DNA of 64,000 nt from Paludibaculum sp. (GCA_029973955.1 JARKQJ010000053.1:1-64000); one strand, 5' to 3'; counted from the stretch's first letter, positions 47,701-56,016 are shown. Notes: generated by a model not told the origin, from the letters alone. Numbers and translations: made by a program.

Positions 47701-48526
47701 GGAACGGGCATCCATCGAGTTGCAGCGGGGCGATCCCGCCGCGAGCGTACGGTTGCTGCGATCCGAATGGAAGGGATCGGAGGAGAATGAGCGGTTCGTG
47801 CTCATCCTGGCGCAGGCGGAGTTCTCCAACGGCGAGACCCGCTCCGCCCTGGATCGTTTGAGTGCCGGCGTGGCGCGCTCTCCGGAATCGCGGAGCTTGC
47901 GGGAGCAACTCGCCAACCTGCTCATCCGGGCCGGCGACCTGCCGGCCGCCATCAGGCAGTTCTCGGAACTGCGGAAGACCTACCCCTCCGCCGGCGAGTA
48001 CGCGCTGGCCGTGGCGGATCTCTATGCGCTCACCGGCAAACTGCCTGAATCCGCCGGGCAGTATCGGGCGGCGCAGAAGGCGCTGCCCCGCAACAGAAGC
48101 GTCTGGCTGCACTATGCCGCTGTGCTGACGGCCACCGGAGACCTGGAGGGAGCCCACGAAGCCTACGTGAAGGCCCTCTCGCTCGACAGCGGCAATCCAT
48201 TCATCATGAACAACCTGGCCTACCTGTTGGCGCGCCGCGGCCAGAATCTGGAGTACGCGCTGCAGTTGGCCCAGGACGCGCGGCATGCCCTGCCCCGGAA
48301 TCGCGAACCCCTGGACACCCTTGCCTACGTGCATCTCCGGGTGGGCATGAGGAAAGCGGCGTTGGAGGATTTCGACCGCCTGATCAGTACAGCCAGACCG
48401 GAAGACAGGAGCAGCCTCGAAGCAGCCCGCGGCGACGCCAGCAAGGGCGAGTTACTCACTGCGGCACGCCGCATGGAAACAATGCGCGACAACCGCGCCG
48501 CGCGCTGGGGAGGAGCCAGACTATGA
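44732..48526 (+). CDS. Wzz/GumC-like chain-length protein fused to a TPR lipoprotein
   Basis: A 1264-aa fusion. Residues ~15-490 are a polysaccharide co-polymerase (Wzz/GumC): first membrane helix ~31-50, a coiled-coil-rich periplasmic part, and a second helix at ~452-472 with the tail GATLLAEIPG. Then comes a second lipoprotein-type start in the same frame: MRLSAGTLTLLALLLFTQGC (Met 505, Cys 524), followed by about 700 residues of TPR repeats (HYLQRGDQALARRDYRAAI, and so on). Known PEP-CTERM loci have these as separate genes (chain-length protein and PrsT-like TPR lipoprotein). The internal TGATG at 46242-46246 in another frame looks like the usual overlap between two such genes, so the fusion may be real or a one-base frameshift. 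Confidence 0.83.
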   Translation: MTMPTNPRFADYLAVLSMSDYLGSLRRRWGWVALCALLGLAGAAVYCRFYPDQYVSRTIIRFIPQQVPERYVQSNETMVAEQRANALSQTLSSTLTARKLIQGIGLYPELRRFFTAADLVERFQRDIRVTSTGYQGSSGRSIPSVEISFRSSDPEKAKRVTQQLLEMVYETNRRYRGDESLGTTDFLNSQLQSTRKQLEELEAKLGEAGGQDRIGGDHQWALKVENLHSLESRLGQVQSSLRSLRQERDERHQEIRDAELQLQRIPANINIDTEPPSVELLRIREWMHDAAVNVQQLKERYRPNHPDLLVAETAEAKLKEEARLQQAKDVEMLRNRQSRALQESLESLRGRLNSLDTIIRARELDETRLSRQAQEVRASTISTPDEDTEYLRLSREYYAMKEFYQTLQRRLEESRLSTDMERLGRGEVIETVEPPTTPPSAEQPVQAAKLAFGLLGGLSAGLLILFLVLSCEPRVSTETHLQLWQGATLLAEIPGEAAPRRRRLMRLSAGTLTLLALLLFTQGCSRFGAHSREHYLQRGDQALARRDYRAAILEYRRALKQDQRYGLAHDKLAAVLTSIGEAEEAYPNLLRAAELLPARQDIHLRLADYIHRVYLGDPARPRMALREIEDIAAKLLARWPGEPAGYRYQAFVLLERNRPDEAMAVLHGAMSRIGSNPSLICDLASIYYRRQQLDESQKLLESLVWSQTAYEPAYDLLYLQMMARRRVDEAGAVMKAKWHLTGKLDSGLQYAAHLHSTAGIKAAANLMTELAAQAAAESEGDARIGDFWLNRGEKDRARNAYNHGLETQPSARGLYVGRLTELKISENRRDEAKALLAEEIRKSPRDLTLSAYRAALEVDSDAPSEQTRARLELESILMRMPQSAFVRYHLGRAYLRVGETMKAADHLEHCVRLDPNYAPGWLALAETDFVHGNVHRAETRVDGVLARAPSHPGGLLMKARMQKAEGRLEEAEVSLRAAGKAGLNRNELVLERASIELQRGDPAASVRLLRSEWKGSEENERFVLILAQAEFSNGETRSALDRLSAGVARSPESRSLREQLANLLIRAGDLPAAIRQFSELRKTYPSAGEYALAVADLYALTGKLPESAGQYRAAQKALPRNRSVWLHYAAVLTATGDLEGAHEAYVKALSLDSGNPFIMNNLAYLLARRGQNLEYALQLAQDARHALPRNREPLDTLAYVHLRVGMRKAALEDFDRLISTARPEDRSSLEAARGDASKGELLTAARRMETMRDNRAARWGGARL

Positions 48527-49374
48527 CGACCAGTGAAGCCCTTTGGAGCGTACCGGAGAATCCGCTGCTGAACCTCGAGATTGCCCTGGCGGAGGCTGGC
48601 GCCCACAGGGAAACGTGCCAGCCCGAACTGGCATCGGCCTCCCCCCGCGAGGGCAGGACGGCCGCGGCCCCGGCGAACGCGCCGGAAATCGCGCAACCGG
48701 AGGCCCTGGAGAGCCGGCCCACCCAGGAACTGAGCGCGGAAGGGCGCAAGGCGTTTTATCTGATGAACCCGACGGCGCCGGAAGCCTGCCTGCAGCAGTT
48801 CCGGCAGTTGCGCGGCCGTCTGTTCCGGCTGCAGGAGACGCTCGCGCGGCAGCGCGTGGCTTGCCGCTCTCTGTTCGTCACCAGCCCCTCGCCCGGCGAA
48901 GGCAAGAGTTTCGTGGCGATGAACCTCGCACTGATGATGGCGGTCGCTCCGGAGTGCCGCATCCTGCTGGTGGATTGCAATGTGCGCCGGCCGTCGTTCC
49001 CCGCCTGGTTCCATATTCCGGCAGGCGAGGGGCTGCGGGACGCCATGGCGGGCGCCTGCTGGCGGTCCGTCTCACGCCGTTTGCCGGGAACGAACCTCTG
49101 CGTGACCGGATTGGGAGAGCAGGAGCGGTCCGCGCAGGAGCCCCTGGACTACAACAGGCTGCGAGCGTGGATGAATCGAGTGGAAGACGATTTCGACTGG
49201 ATCGTCCTCGACGGCCCGTCCCTGAAGGAGTCCGCCGACGCGGAGATGCTGAGCTACGCCGCCGACCGCACGCTGCTGGTGGTTCGCCGGGGAGAAACTA
49301 CGTTCGAAGCGATGGATCACTGTCTCGCCAGGATCGACGACACAATGCTGGCCGGCGTCGTCCTGAACCGGTAG
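48523..49374 (+). CDS. Tyrosine-kinase-like (BY-kinase) ATPase without tyrosine tail
   Basis: A 283-aa P-loop protein of the CpsD/CapB/Wzc-kinase type. A disordered start (~1-85) precedes Walker A SPSPGEGKS (121-129), an A'-like LLVDCNVRRP (Asp 151; the usual second Asp is Asn) and Walker B WIVLDGPS. It ends at VVLNR without the C-terminal tyrosine cluster. In other loci this kinase works with a Wzz partner on exopolysaccharide chain length; the partner lies directly upstream (ATGA overlap, GGGGAGGAG in front). It probably binds ATP but may not autophosphorylate. Confidence 0.85.
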   Translation: MTTSEALWSVPENPLLNLEIALAEAGAHRETCQPELASASPREGRTAAAPANAPEIAQPEALESRPTQELSAEGRKAFYLMNPTAPEACLQQFRQLRGRLFRLQETLARQRVACRSLFVTSPSPGEGKSFVAMNLALMMAVAPECRILLVDCNVRRPSFPAWFHIPAGEGLRDAMAGACWRSVSRRLPGTNLCVTGLGEQERSAQEPLDYNRLRAWMNRVEDDFDWIVLDGPSLKESADAEMLSYAADRTLLVVRRGETTFEAMDHCLARIDDTMLAGVVLNR

Positions 49375-49404
49375 TTCTTCGAAGCGCGCCGCACTCCAGG
49401 CGGA

Positions 49405-49449
49405 ATTGGTGAGCCGGGCGGGGGTCGAACGACCACATGCTACCAGTTG
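49405..49449 (-). pseudogene. Degraded 3' tRNA-Lys remnant (att duplicate)
   Basis: Positions 49405-49430 match 26 bases of the tRNA-Lys 3' region at 51133-51158 exactly (ATTGGTGAGCCGGGCGGGG plus TCGAAC). Next comes GACCAC, then ATGCT and ACCAG, which fit the remaining tRNA if short blocks are deleted. This is the pattern of a duplicated integration site. It marks the left end of the island. Confidence 0.75.
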
Positions 49450-49917
49450 CAGTCACCGTACTCACTGCGCGCTCCATAGTCCCCTTCGCAAGTTCGCCAT
49501 TCGTAGCCGTTCAAAGGAAATACCCAAGCTGGAGCATTGGCGAATACTAACTCTGAATAGGTTTCCAACTCATTCTCTAGGGGATCCACGGAAGCCTCCA
49601 GAGTTCCCCATGCCTCACATCCATCGCTCCAAGTTATGGCATGAGTAGTTATCCAAAAGTCCGCCCGTGTCACCCAAGTGCCACCTGTCCACCTGAACTC
49701 ACCTGAACTCATCACACCGCGCAATCGACGTCATCCTGTACCAAAGATAATAACCAGCGGTACTGAATAAGCAAGAAGTATCAACCGGCCATGAGTTCAC
49801 ATCTTGGACAATGCATTCTTTTGTGTTTTCATTTATCTGAAACAGCGTCTGACTTCTAGAGAGTTGAGAGGCGTATAACAGACAGGACATCAATATTGCC
49901 GGTACTTTTCTCGACAT
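49440..49917 (-). pseudogene. Secreted hypothetical protein broken by a 10-bp duplication
   Basis: Two overlapping minus-strand frames (49699-49917, 72 aa; 49440-49724, 94 aa) become one ~155-aa protein if one copy of a tandem 10-mer is removed. On the minus strand, GAGTTCAGGT occurs twice in a row (plus-strand 49690-49709). Removing one copy joins ...ARCDEFR to WTGGTWVTRADFW in frame. The start has a signal peptide (SRKVPAILMSCLLYASQLS). No domain is recognised. The GC content is visibly lower than in flanking genes. Either a pseudogene or a phase-variable locus. Confidence 0.7.
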
Positions 49918-49939
49918 GTGCTAGCTCTTCCTAGCCTTG

Positions 49940-50854
49940 CTATCTATGTACGTTTGGAAGGACCATGCTCTGCTTGGACCTGATGACCTGTTGAACCCCT
50001 TCGGCCAAACCAACCTTATCGGCTATTTCGAGGAGATGCATGGCCCACATGCCGCGCATGAGAAGAAGAAGTTGCTCCGCCGATTTGTAATGCCTTGCAG
50101 CCGACATGAACCCACGATAGCTAGGTGCTGAACTGCCGGCCCTCTGACCCAACAAAGGGACAGCTTGCGCGACAACCTGGTCCAACGCGCGCCTCACCCT
50201 TCCCAAGTCAGCACCATTGTCGTTCCCCAGCACCTCCTCGGTAATCTCTCGCCTTGCCCGCAATTGCATCTCTGTCAGGAGAGCAGAGGCACTGGAGTCG
50301 GAGCCCAGGACTTGACCGTCGAGGAAGATGACCGAATCCAGTGTTACCACCACGCTGCGTTGCCGCGCGTAAAAGTCCTTCCACGAATCCCATTGCTCAG
50401 AGATTTGCCATTGGGATGGACCGGGGCTCATACCGAGGCGCGGGACTATCGAGACCAGACGCGCCGTATTGGGAAACACAGAGTCGCCGCTGTGCAAAGT
50501 TTTGGAATTTCCGTATGAGGCAGTGTGCGTGGCCTTCTTTCCCTGGGCATCTGTAAAGGCCCAGGTTAGCGTATATCGACCAATTTCCCTATTCGTATTG
50601 TTCAGGAGAATGACACAATATGGGAGCAACGCAATCAACTCTGGCGTCTGTGGCGCAACCACGATGCGGGTGGCGCGGCTGCCAAATTCTTTCGAGGTCA
50701 CAGGAAGGAGAATGAGTCCTTCGGAATCCAGCCCGGCCACTGAAATATTGAGCGGTGGATTGGTGGCTAGTTTTTGAAGGATGTCGCTGAAGCTCTGACC
50801 AAATGAGTTACTCATTACGGCCACCAGGAGAGGAAGCAGGAGAAGCCGAATCAC
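49940..50854 (-). CDS. Hypothetical secreted protein in the island, 304 aa
   Basis: A protein with a signal peptide (RLLLLPLLVAVMSNSFGQS). It has beta-rich text in the middle (RYTLTWAFTDAQGKKATHTAS) and a helical end. No domain or catalytic motif is recognised. Its composition is less GC-rich than the surroundings, consistent with recent transfer. It lies just upstream, on the same strand, of the broken gene. Confidence 0.72.
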   Translation of the reverse strand: MIRLLLLPLLVAVMSNSFGQSFSDILQKLATNPPLNISVAGLDSEGLILLPVTSKEFGSRATRIVVAPQTPELIALLPYCVILLNNTNREIGRYTLTWAFTDAQGKKATHTASYGNSKTLHSGDSVFPNTARLVSIVPRLGMSPGPSQWQISEQWDSWKDFYARQRSVVVTLDSVIFLDGQVLGSDSSASALLTEMQLRARREITEEVLGNDNGADLGRVRRALDQVVAQAVPLLGQRAGSSAPSYRGFMSAARHYKSAEQLLLLMRGMWAMHLLEIADKVGLAEGVQQVIRSKQSMVLPNVHR

Positions 50855-50969
50855 GGCAACTTATACCACGGCCCGCGACAAACATCAATCGGAACTTCCC
50901 CGGAAGAATAGCACATGCCATGCTCTGCGGCCTGGCTCGACTCTACTTCCCGATTCGCTTCCATGAGGC

Positions 50970-50990
50970 GGCACTGTAGTGCCTTCTTTT
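50970..50990 (+). terminator. Small hairpin with U-rich tail in the island
   Basis: GGCAC-TGTA-GTGCC (50970-50983) is followed by TTCTTTT. It is a weak candidate and faces the tRNA. No gene on the plus strand ends directly before it. Confidence 0.3.
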
Positions 50991-51134
50991 GAAACTCCTG
51001 GGCCGCGTGCTGTACCTCCTCCACGTCCTACACCTTACGGCGCCTATCCCTAAGTGCAGGTGAATCGACCATCCAGGGCCTCCGCAAGAAGAGGCTCCAT
51101 CTGGCGCGGTGAAGGAGTAACGAATTGATTTGAT

Positions 51135-51209
51135 TGGTGAGCCGGGCGGGGGTCGAACCCGCGACCACCTGATTAAAAGTCAGATGCTCTACCACTGAGC
51201 TACCGGCCC
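51135..51209 (-). tRNA. tRNA-Lys (anticodon TTT)
   Basis: A complete cloverleaf on the minus strand: acceptor GGGCCGG with CCGGCTC, D-arm region AGCTCAGTGGTAGAGC, anticodon loop CTTTTAA, T-arm GCGGGTTCGACCCCCGC, and encoded ACCA. The anticodon TTT assigns lysine. Its 3' part is duplicated at 49405-49430, so the gene is the likely integration target of the island. Confidence 0.97.
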
Positions 51210-51282
51210 ATTCCAGGAGGGCGTCAAAGGCGGGACTCCTTCAGGATAACAGCCGCGCCCCAGGGTGTACAATCACCGCAGA

Positions 51283-52191
51283 ATGAACCGCAGATCCTTC
51301 CTCGCCACCGCGGCCGCCGCCTCCGCCGCAGCCGCGCCCGCCGGCCAGACCGTGCTGCTGGGCGGCCCCACCTTCCTGAAGTCCTCCGACCCGCGCGAAC
51401 TCGCCCGCGAGTCCCGCCGCCTCGGCTACTCCGCCGCCTACTGCCCCAAAGCCACCGCGAAGGACACCGCGCTGCTCAAGGCCATCGAGGAGGGCTTCGC
51501 CGCCGAAAAAGTAGTCCTCTCCGAGGTGGGTGTCTGGGTCAACATGATGGACGCCGATGCGGCCAAGCGCAAGGAGAATCTCGACAAGGTCACCGAAGGC
51601 CTCGCCGTAGCCGACGCCGTCGGCGCGCGCTGCTGCGTCGACATCGCCGGATCGTTCCATCCCAAGATCTGGTACGGGCCGGACCCGAAAAACTTCTCCA
51701 GGGAGTTCTTCGACGCCTCCGTCGAAAACGCCCGCAAGATCATCGACGCCGTGAAGCCTAAACGCGCCCGGTTCGCCTACGAAATGATGGGCTGGAGCGT
51801 GCCGGATTCCCCCGACTCCTATCTGCGCCTCATCCGCGCCATCGACCGCCCCGGCTTCGGCGTGCACATCGACGTCTGCAACGGCATCAACTCGCCCGAG
51901 CGCTTCTACAACAACAGAGCCTTCATCGACGTGTGCTTCCGCAAGCTGGGCCGCTGGATCGTCTCCTGCCACGCCAAAGACCTCGACTGGATCACCGAAC
52001 TCAACGTGCACTTCGTCGAAGTGATCCCCGGCCGCGGCAAAATGGACTACCGGGCCTACCTCAAGGGCCTGGCCTCGCTGCCCGCGCCCGTGCCGCTGAT
52101 GCTGGAGCACCTGAAGACCGCCGAAGAGTACGCCGAAGGCGCCGCCTACATCCGCAAGGTGGCCGCCGAAACTGGCGTGAAGCTCGCCTAG
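51283..52191 (+). CDS. Tat-exported sugar phosphate isomerase/epimerase-like protein
   Basis: A 302-aa TIM-barrel protein of the xylose-isomerase-like superfamily. The twin-arginine signal is NRRSFLATAAAASAAAAPA. Metal-site blocks are FAYEMMGWSVPDS (Glu), GVHIDVCNGINSPE (His/Asp), VSCHAKD and FVEVIPGRG. The last residues (PLMLEHLKTAEEY) add another Glu. Specific isomerisation is unknown. ATG at 51283 begins the Tat signal; the in-frame GTG at 51265 is less likely. It ends four bases into the convergent rnr. Confidence 0.87.
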   Translation: MNRRSFLATAAAASAAAAPAGQTVLLGGPTFLKSSDPRELARESRRLGYSAAYCPKATAKDTALLKAIEEGFAAEKVVLSEVGVWVNMMDADAAKRKENLDKVTEGLAVADAVGARCCVDIAGSFHPKIWYGPDPKNFSREFFDASVENARKIIDAVKPKRARFAYEMMGWSVPDSPDSYLRLIRAIDRPGFGVHIDVCNGINSPERFYNNRAFIDVCFRKLGRWIVSCHAKDLDWITELNVHFVEVIPGRGKMDYRAYLKGLASLPAPVPLMLEHLKTAEEYAEGAAYIRKVAAETGVKLA

Positions 52192-54491
52192 CGGACGCGG
52201 CGCTTCGAAGGCCGCCGGCCGCCTGCCGGCTTGGCCGTCTCCACCACCAGCGAGAACAGCAGCTTGCGCTCGACGCCATCCACTTTGTCGAGCCGCACTT
52301 TCACCTGGTCGCCGATCTTCAATTCACGCCGGCTGCGCTCGGCCACGATGCGGCGCGTGTTCTCCTCGAAGTTCCAGCGCTCGCCCGGCAGGAAGTCGAT
52401 GGGCACCAGCCCCTCGATGAACAACTCGTCCAGTTCCACAAAGAAGCCGAACTTCGCGGTGGAGATGATGAGCGCGGGGAACTCGTCGCCGACGCGGTCC
52501 GCCATGTACTGCACTTTCTTCCATTCCAGCAACTCCCGCTCGGCTTCGGCGGCGCGGCGCTCCGTGGCGGAGGACTGCTCGGCGATGAAGGCGAGGTCCG
52601 CGATCTCGGCGGGTTTCGAATCCAGCAGCGACCCGAGCAGCCGGTGAATGATCAGGTCGGGATAGCGCCGGATGGGCGAAGTGAAGTGCGTGTAGGTCTT
52701 GGCGGCCAGCGCGAAGTGGCCGACATTCTCCACCGAGTACCGCGCCTGCTTCAAGGACCGCAGCATGAGGTAGTTCAAAATGCGCTCTTCCGGGCGGCCC
52801 TCCAGCTTAGCCACAAGCTGCTGGTACATCTTCGAGGAGACCCGGAAGCCGTCGTCGGCACGCACGATGTCGCGGCGCAGCTTGCGGCCCTCGCTGGTGC
52901 GCGTCACCACGGGGTAGCGTTTGGCGGGCATGGCGGGGATGCCCAGCGTGTGACCGAAGCGGATGGCGATCTCCTCGAACTCCAGCACGCGCTGCGGGTC
53001 CGGCGTCTCGTGGATGCGGAAGAGCGAATGGTCCAGGTGCTGCTCCAGGTGGCCGCTGACGGCCATGTTGGCGGCAAGCATGAACTCCTCGATAATGCGG
53101 TGGGCGATGTTGCGCGGCGCGCGCTCGATACCCGTCATCACGCCGTGCTCGTCGAAGACGATCAACGGCTCCGGCAGGTCGAAGTCGATCGAGCCGCGTT
53201 TCATGCGCCGGCGGTTGAGGATCAGCGCCAGCTCCCGCATCAGTTCGAAGCGCGGCACCAGCGCGGCATAGCGCTCGCGCAATCCAGCGTCGCCTTCGAG
53301 AATCAGGTGGACGCTGGTGTAGGTCATGCGCTCCACGCTACGCATGACGCCGCGGCAGAACTCCTGGCGGACCACGTCGCCCTGCCGGTCGAACTCGATG
53401 AGCGCGGAAACGCACAGCCGGTCCACCTGCGGCTTCAGCGAGCAGATCTCCGTGGAAAGCTCCAGCGGCAGCATGGGCACGGCACGGTCAGGGAAGTAGA
53501 CGCTGGTGCCGCGCGCCAAAGCCTCCGCGTCGATCGGCGTGCCGGGGCGGACGTAGTGGCTGACGTCGGCGATGTGCACGTGGAGCGCGAAGTGGCCGTT
53601 GGGCATGCGGTCCACCCACACGGCGTCGTCGAAGTCGCGCGCCGTCTCGCCGTCGATGGTCACCACGTCCATGCCGCGGAAGTCGCGGCGGCCGTGCAGC
53701 TCTGTCTGCGTGAGCGTGAGCGGCGTGTGCTGCGCCTGCTCCAGCGCCTCCGCCGGAAAGCGGTGGCGCAGGTGGTGCTTGCGGATGGTGACCTCCACGT
53801 CGAGCCCGAAGTCGCCGGGGCGGCCCAGCACCTCGATCACGCGCCCGATGGCGTTCTCCTCGCCGCGCTCGGGGTACTCGATGATCTCGACGTTGACGAT
53901 GGCGCCTTCCAGATCGCGCTTGTCCTTGATTTCGAGCCCCGGCGCGCCGATGCGGTCGGGCGAAGGCTGAGCCCCGGGCAGTTCCATGCCGTCGGGGATC
54001 ACGATCCACTGCTGGATGCGCGATTCGAAGGGCACGACGAACGACTCCCGGCGGCCGATCTTGAACTCGCCCACCACCGTGGGATGCGCGCGCTCTAAGA
54101 TCCGGTCCACCTCGCCCTCGGCCTTGCCGTCGTGCGCCACGCGCGTAATGCGGGCCAGCACGCGGTCGCCGTGCATGGCGCGGCCGGTCGCGTTCGGCGG
54201 GATGAACAGATCGCCGCGCAGGCCCGCCGGCGGTGTGTCGGGAAGGACGAAGCCGTAGCCGTCGCGGTGCATGTTCAGGCGGCCCACGGCGAACTCCTGC
54301 GTGCGGCCGGGCAGCACGTACTGCTCGCCGCGCAGTTCAATCACCGTGCCCTTGCGCACCAGCGATTCGAGCGCGGAAGAGAGCTCGCGCCGCTGGTGGC
54401 CTTTCAGCCCCAGTTCGCGGATCAACTGCTTGAAGCCGGCGCGGCCGTTCGGCTGCGTGGCGAGTTTGGCGAGAATGTCGGCGGGGTTCAC
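52188..54491 (-). CDS. rnr: Ribonuclease R (RNase II family)
   Basis: A 767-aa 3'-5' exoribonuclease. Domain order is a helix-turn-helix-like start (~1-60), cold-shock domains (~65-225), the RNB catalytic domain (~250-600) and an S1 domain (~640-740), followed by a basic tail (GGRRPSKRRVR). The RNB metal-binding aspartates are in the block TIDGETARDFDDAVWV. Family landmarks include HIADVSHYVRPGTP, FTSPIRRYPDLIIHR and the S1 text STAKFGFFVELDELFIEG. It degrades structured RNA. The next gene downstream on the strand is none; the sulfatase lies upstream. Confidence 0.93.
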   Translation of the reverse strand: MNPADILAKLATQPNGRAGFKQLIRELGLKGHQRRELSSALESLVRKGTVIELRGEQYVLPGRTQEFAVGRLNMHRDGYGFVLPDTPPAGLRGDLFIPPNATGRAMHGDRVLARITRVAHDGKAEGEVDRILERAHPTVVGEFKIGRRESFVVPFESRIQQWIVIPDGMELPGAQPSPDRIGAPGLEIKDKRDLEGAIVNVEIIEYPERGEENAIGRVIEVLGRPGDFGLDVEVTIRKHHLRHRFPAEALEQAQHTPLTLTQTELHGRRDFRGMDVVTIDGETARDFDDAVWVDRMPNGHFALHVHIADVSHYVRPGTPIDAEALARGTSVYFPDRAVPMLPLELSTEICSLKPQVDRLCVSALIEFDRQGDVVRQEFCRGVMRSVERMTYTSVHLILEGDAGLRERYAALVPRFELMRELALILNRRRMKRGSIDFDLPEPLIVFDEHGVMTGIERAPRNIAHRIIEEFMLAANMAVSGHLEQHLDHSLFRIHETPDPQRVLEFEEIAIRFGHTLGIPAMPAKRYPVVTRTSEGRKLRRDIVRADDGFRVSSKMYQQLVAKLEGRPEERILNYLMLRSLKQARYSVENVGHFALAAKTYTHFTSPIRRYPDLIIHRLLGSLLDSKPAEIADLAFIAEQSSATERRAAEAERELLEWKKVQYMADRVGDEFPALIISTAKFGFFVELDELFIEGLVPIDFLPGERWNFEENTRRIVAERSRRELKIGDQVKVRLDKVDGVERKLLFSLVVETAKPAGGRRPSKRRVR

Positions 54492-54516
54492 TCAGACCCA
54501 GCATAGCCGCTGGGGA

Positions 54517-55929
54517 TCAGTCGTCGGGAATCTGGAACTGGTCGCCGGTGTCTGCCACCCACTGCCTCAACCGCCCGATGAGCTTCTTCCGCTCCTCGCG
54601 GTAGAGATTGTTGTGGGCGACATTCACCTGCTCGTAGGGGTCTTCATTGAGGTTGAACATCAACCAGCTCACGCCGTCGAAACAGGCGTATTTCCATCCG
54701 TCGCGCGTGACGATGCCGCGGTAAGCCTTATTGGTGGAGTTGCCGTGGCCGGTGGGCACCACGGCTTGAAGATAGGCGGAATCCGGCAGCGCCGCCTCGC
54801 CCCTCCGCCGCAGCCGCAGGTGCGACAGGTCGCGGCCTTCCATCCACTCCGGCTTCGCCACGCCGCACAGGCCCAGCGTGGTGGGCGCAATATCGGCGGC
54901 ATTCAGGAACGCGGGCGTGCGGCCGGTGAGATGGCCGTCGTAGCTGGGCTGGCCTCCGGCGATGAAGAACGGAATGCGGATCGACTCCTCATACGGGGTC
55001 ATCTTGCGGAACTGGCCCTGCGAGCCCAGCATGTCCCCATGGTCCGAAAAGAAGAGCAGGTGTGTATTGAAGAACAGCCCTTCGTCGTGCAGCGTCTTCA
55101 GCACGCGGCCGAGATTGAAATCGAGGTTCTCCACCATCGGGTAGTAGCCGGCCATCTCGCGCGCGGCCTGGGCGCGGATGGAGGGCACCTCCGGCACGTT
55201 GGGCCGGAAGCGGATGTTGCCGGCCGACCAGCGCTGGCGGTACTCCGGCGGCGCCACATAGGGATCGTGCGGCGGCTGAACGGAACAGGCGGCAAAGAAG
55301 GGCTGGCCTTTGCCGCTACGCTGCGCGGCGGCCTGCTCTTTGACGTATTGGAGCAGCAGATCGGTGAGCGCATCGGTTTCGTAGCCCGGCAGCCGGTAAT
55401 GGAAGGCATCCTTCCCTGCCCCGCCGTGCACCCAGCAGTCGTACTGCGAGTTGTTGTTTTCGTAGCCGGTCCACACGTCGAAGCCGCCGCGTTTGCGCGG
55501 ATCGGTGATGAACATGGCGGCGCGCCCCTGGCTTTCGTGGAAGCCGCCCAGATGCCACTTGCCGAAGTAGGCCGTGTGGTAGCCGGCCGCTTTCAAAGGC
55601 TGCGCAATGGTGGGCTGGTTGTCCGGCAACGGATACTCGTGGCCGGGCACGCAGTGGTGGGGGTACCGCCCGGTGAGCAGTGAGCCGCGGAAGGGGCAGC
55701 AGAGCGGGAAGCCGGAGACGGCGCCGGTGAACTGCACGCCCATCGAAGCGAGATTGTCGATGTTGGGCGTGCGTGCGTTGGCGTCGCCGTCGATCCCCAG
55801 GGCCTGCGCGCGGTGCTGGTCTCCGAAGAACCAGATGACGTTGGGCGGACCGGCGGGCGCCGGGGTGCCGGGCACGGCGGCGAGCGCCGCCGGCAGGGAG
55901 GCTGCGCGCAGGAAATCTCGGCGGTGCAT
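54517..55929 (-). CDS. Tat-exported sulfatase
   Basis: A 470-aa sulfatase. The twin-arginine signal is HRRDFLRAASLPAALAAVPG. The metal-binding N-terminus is NVIWFFGDQHRAQALG. The formylglycine motif CxPxR is present as CCPFR (Cys 77 to Arg 81), followed by GSLLTGRYPH. The block FGKWHLGG is also typical. It removes sulfate esters from carbohydrates; an anaerobic or aerobic formylglycine maturase must be elsewhere. It lies 25 bp upstream of rnr on the same strand. Confidence 0.88.
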   Translation of the reverse strand: MHRRDFLRAASLPAALAAVPGTPAPAGPPNVIWFFGDQHRAQALGIDGDANARTPNIDNLASMGVQFTGAVSGFPLCCPFRGSLLTGRYPHHCVPGHEYPLPDNQPTIAQPLKAAGYHTAYFGKWHLGGFHESQGRAAMFITDPRKRGGFDVWTGYENNNSQYDCWVHGGAGKDAFHYRLPGYETDALTDLLLQYVKEQAAAQRSGKGQPFFAACSVQPPHDPYVAPPEYRQRWSAGNIRFRPNVPEVPSIRAQAAREMAGYYPMVENLDFNLGRVLKTLHDEGLFFNTHLLFFSDHGDMLGSQGQFRKMTPYEESIRIPFFIAGGQPSYDGHLTGRTPAFLNAADIAPTTLGLCGVAKPEWMEGRDLSHLRLRRRGEAALPDSAYLQAVVPTGHGNSTNKAYRGIVTRDGWKYACFDGVSWLMFNLNEDPYEQVNVAHNNLYREERKKLIGRLRQWVADTGDQFQIPDD

Positions 55930-56016
55930 GGTGGCTTCATGCTATCTCAGTGCGGCGATCTCAGCGGGACAGGCCCACCTGAAGCGCTATGACATAATGA
56001 TGATTTCGAGGACCTT

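Noticed and set aside
46826..48334. 502-aa minus-strand frame opposite the TPR region
   Set aside because: Shadow of TPR repeats with no domain or ribosome-binding site.
49405..51134. Integrase for the island
   Set aside because: No tyrosine or serine recombinase motif was found on either strand.
51933..54098. 721-aa plus-strand frame opposite RNase R
   Set aside because: Shadow; RNase R on the minus strand has full catalytic motifs.
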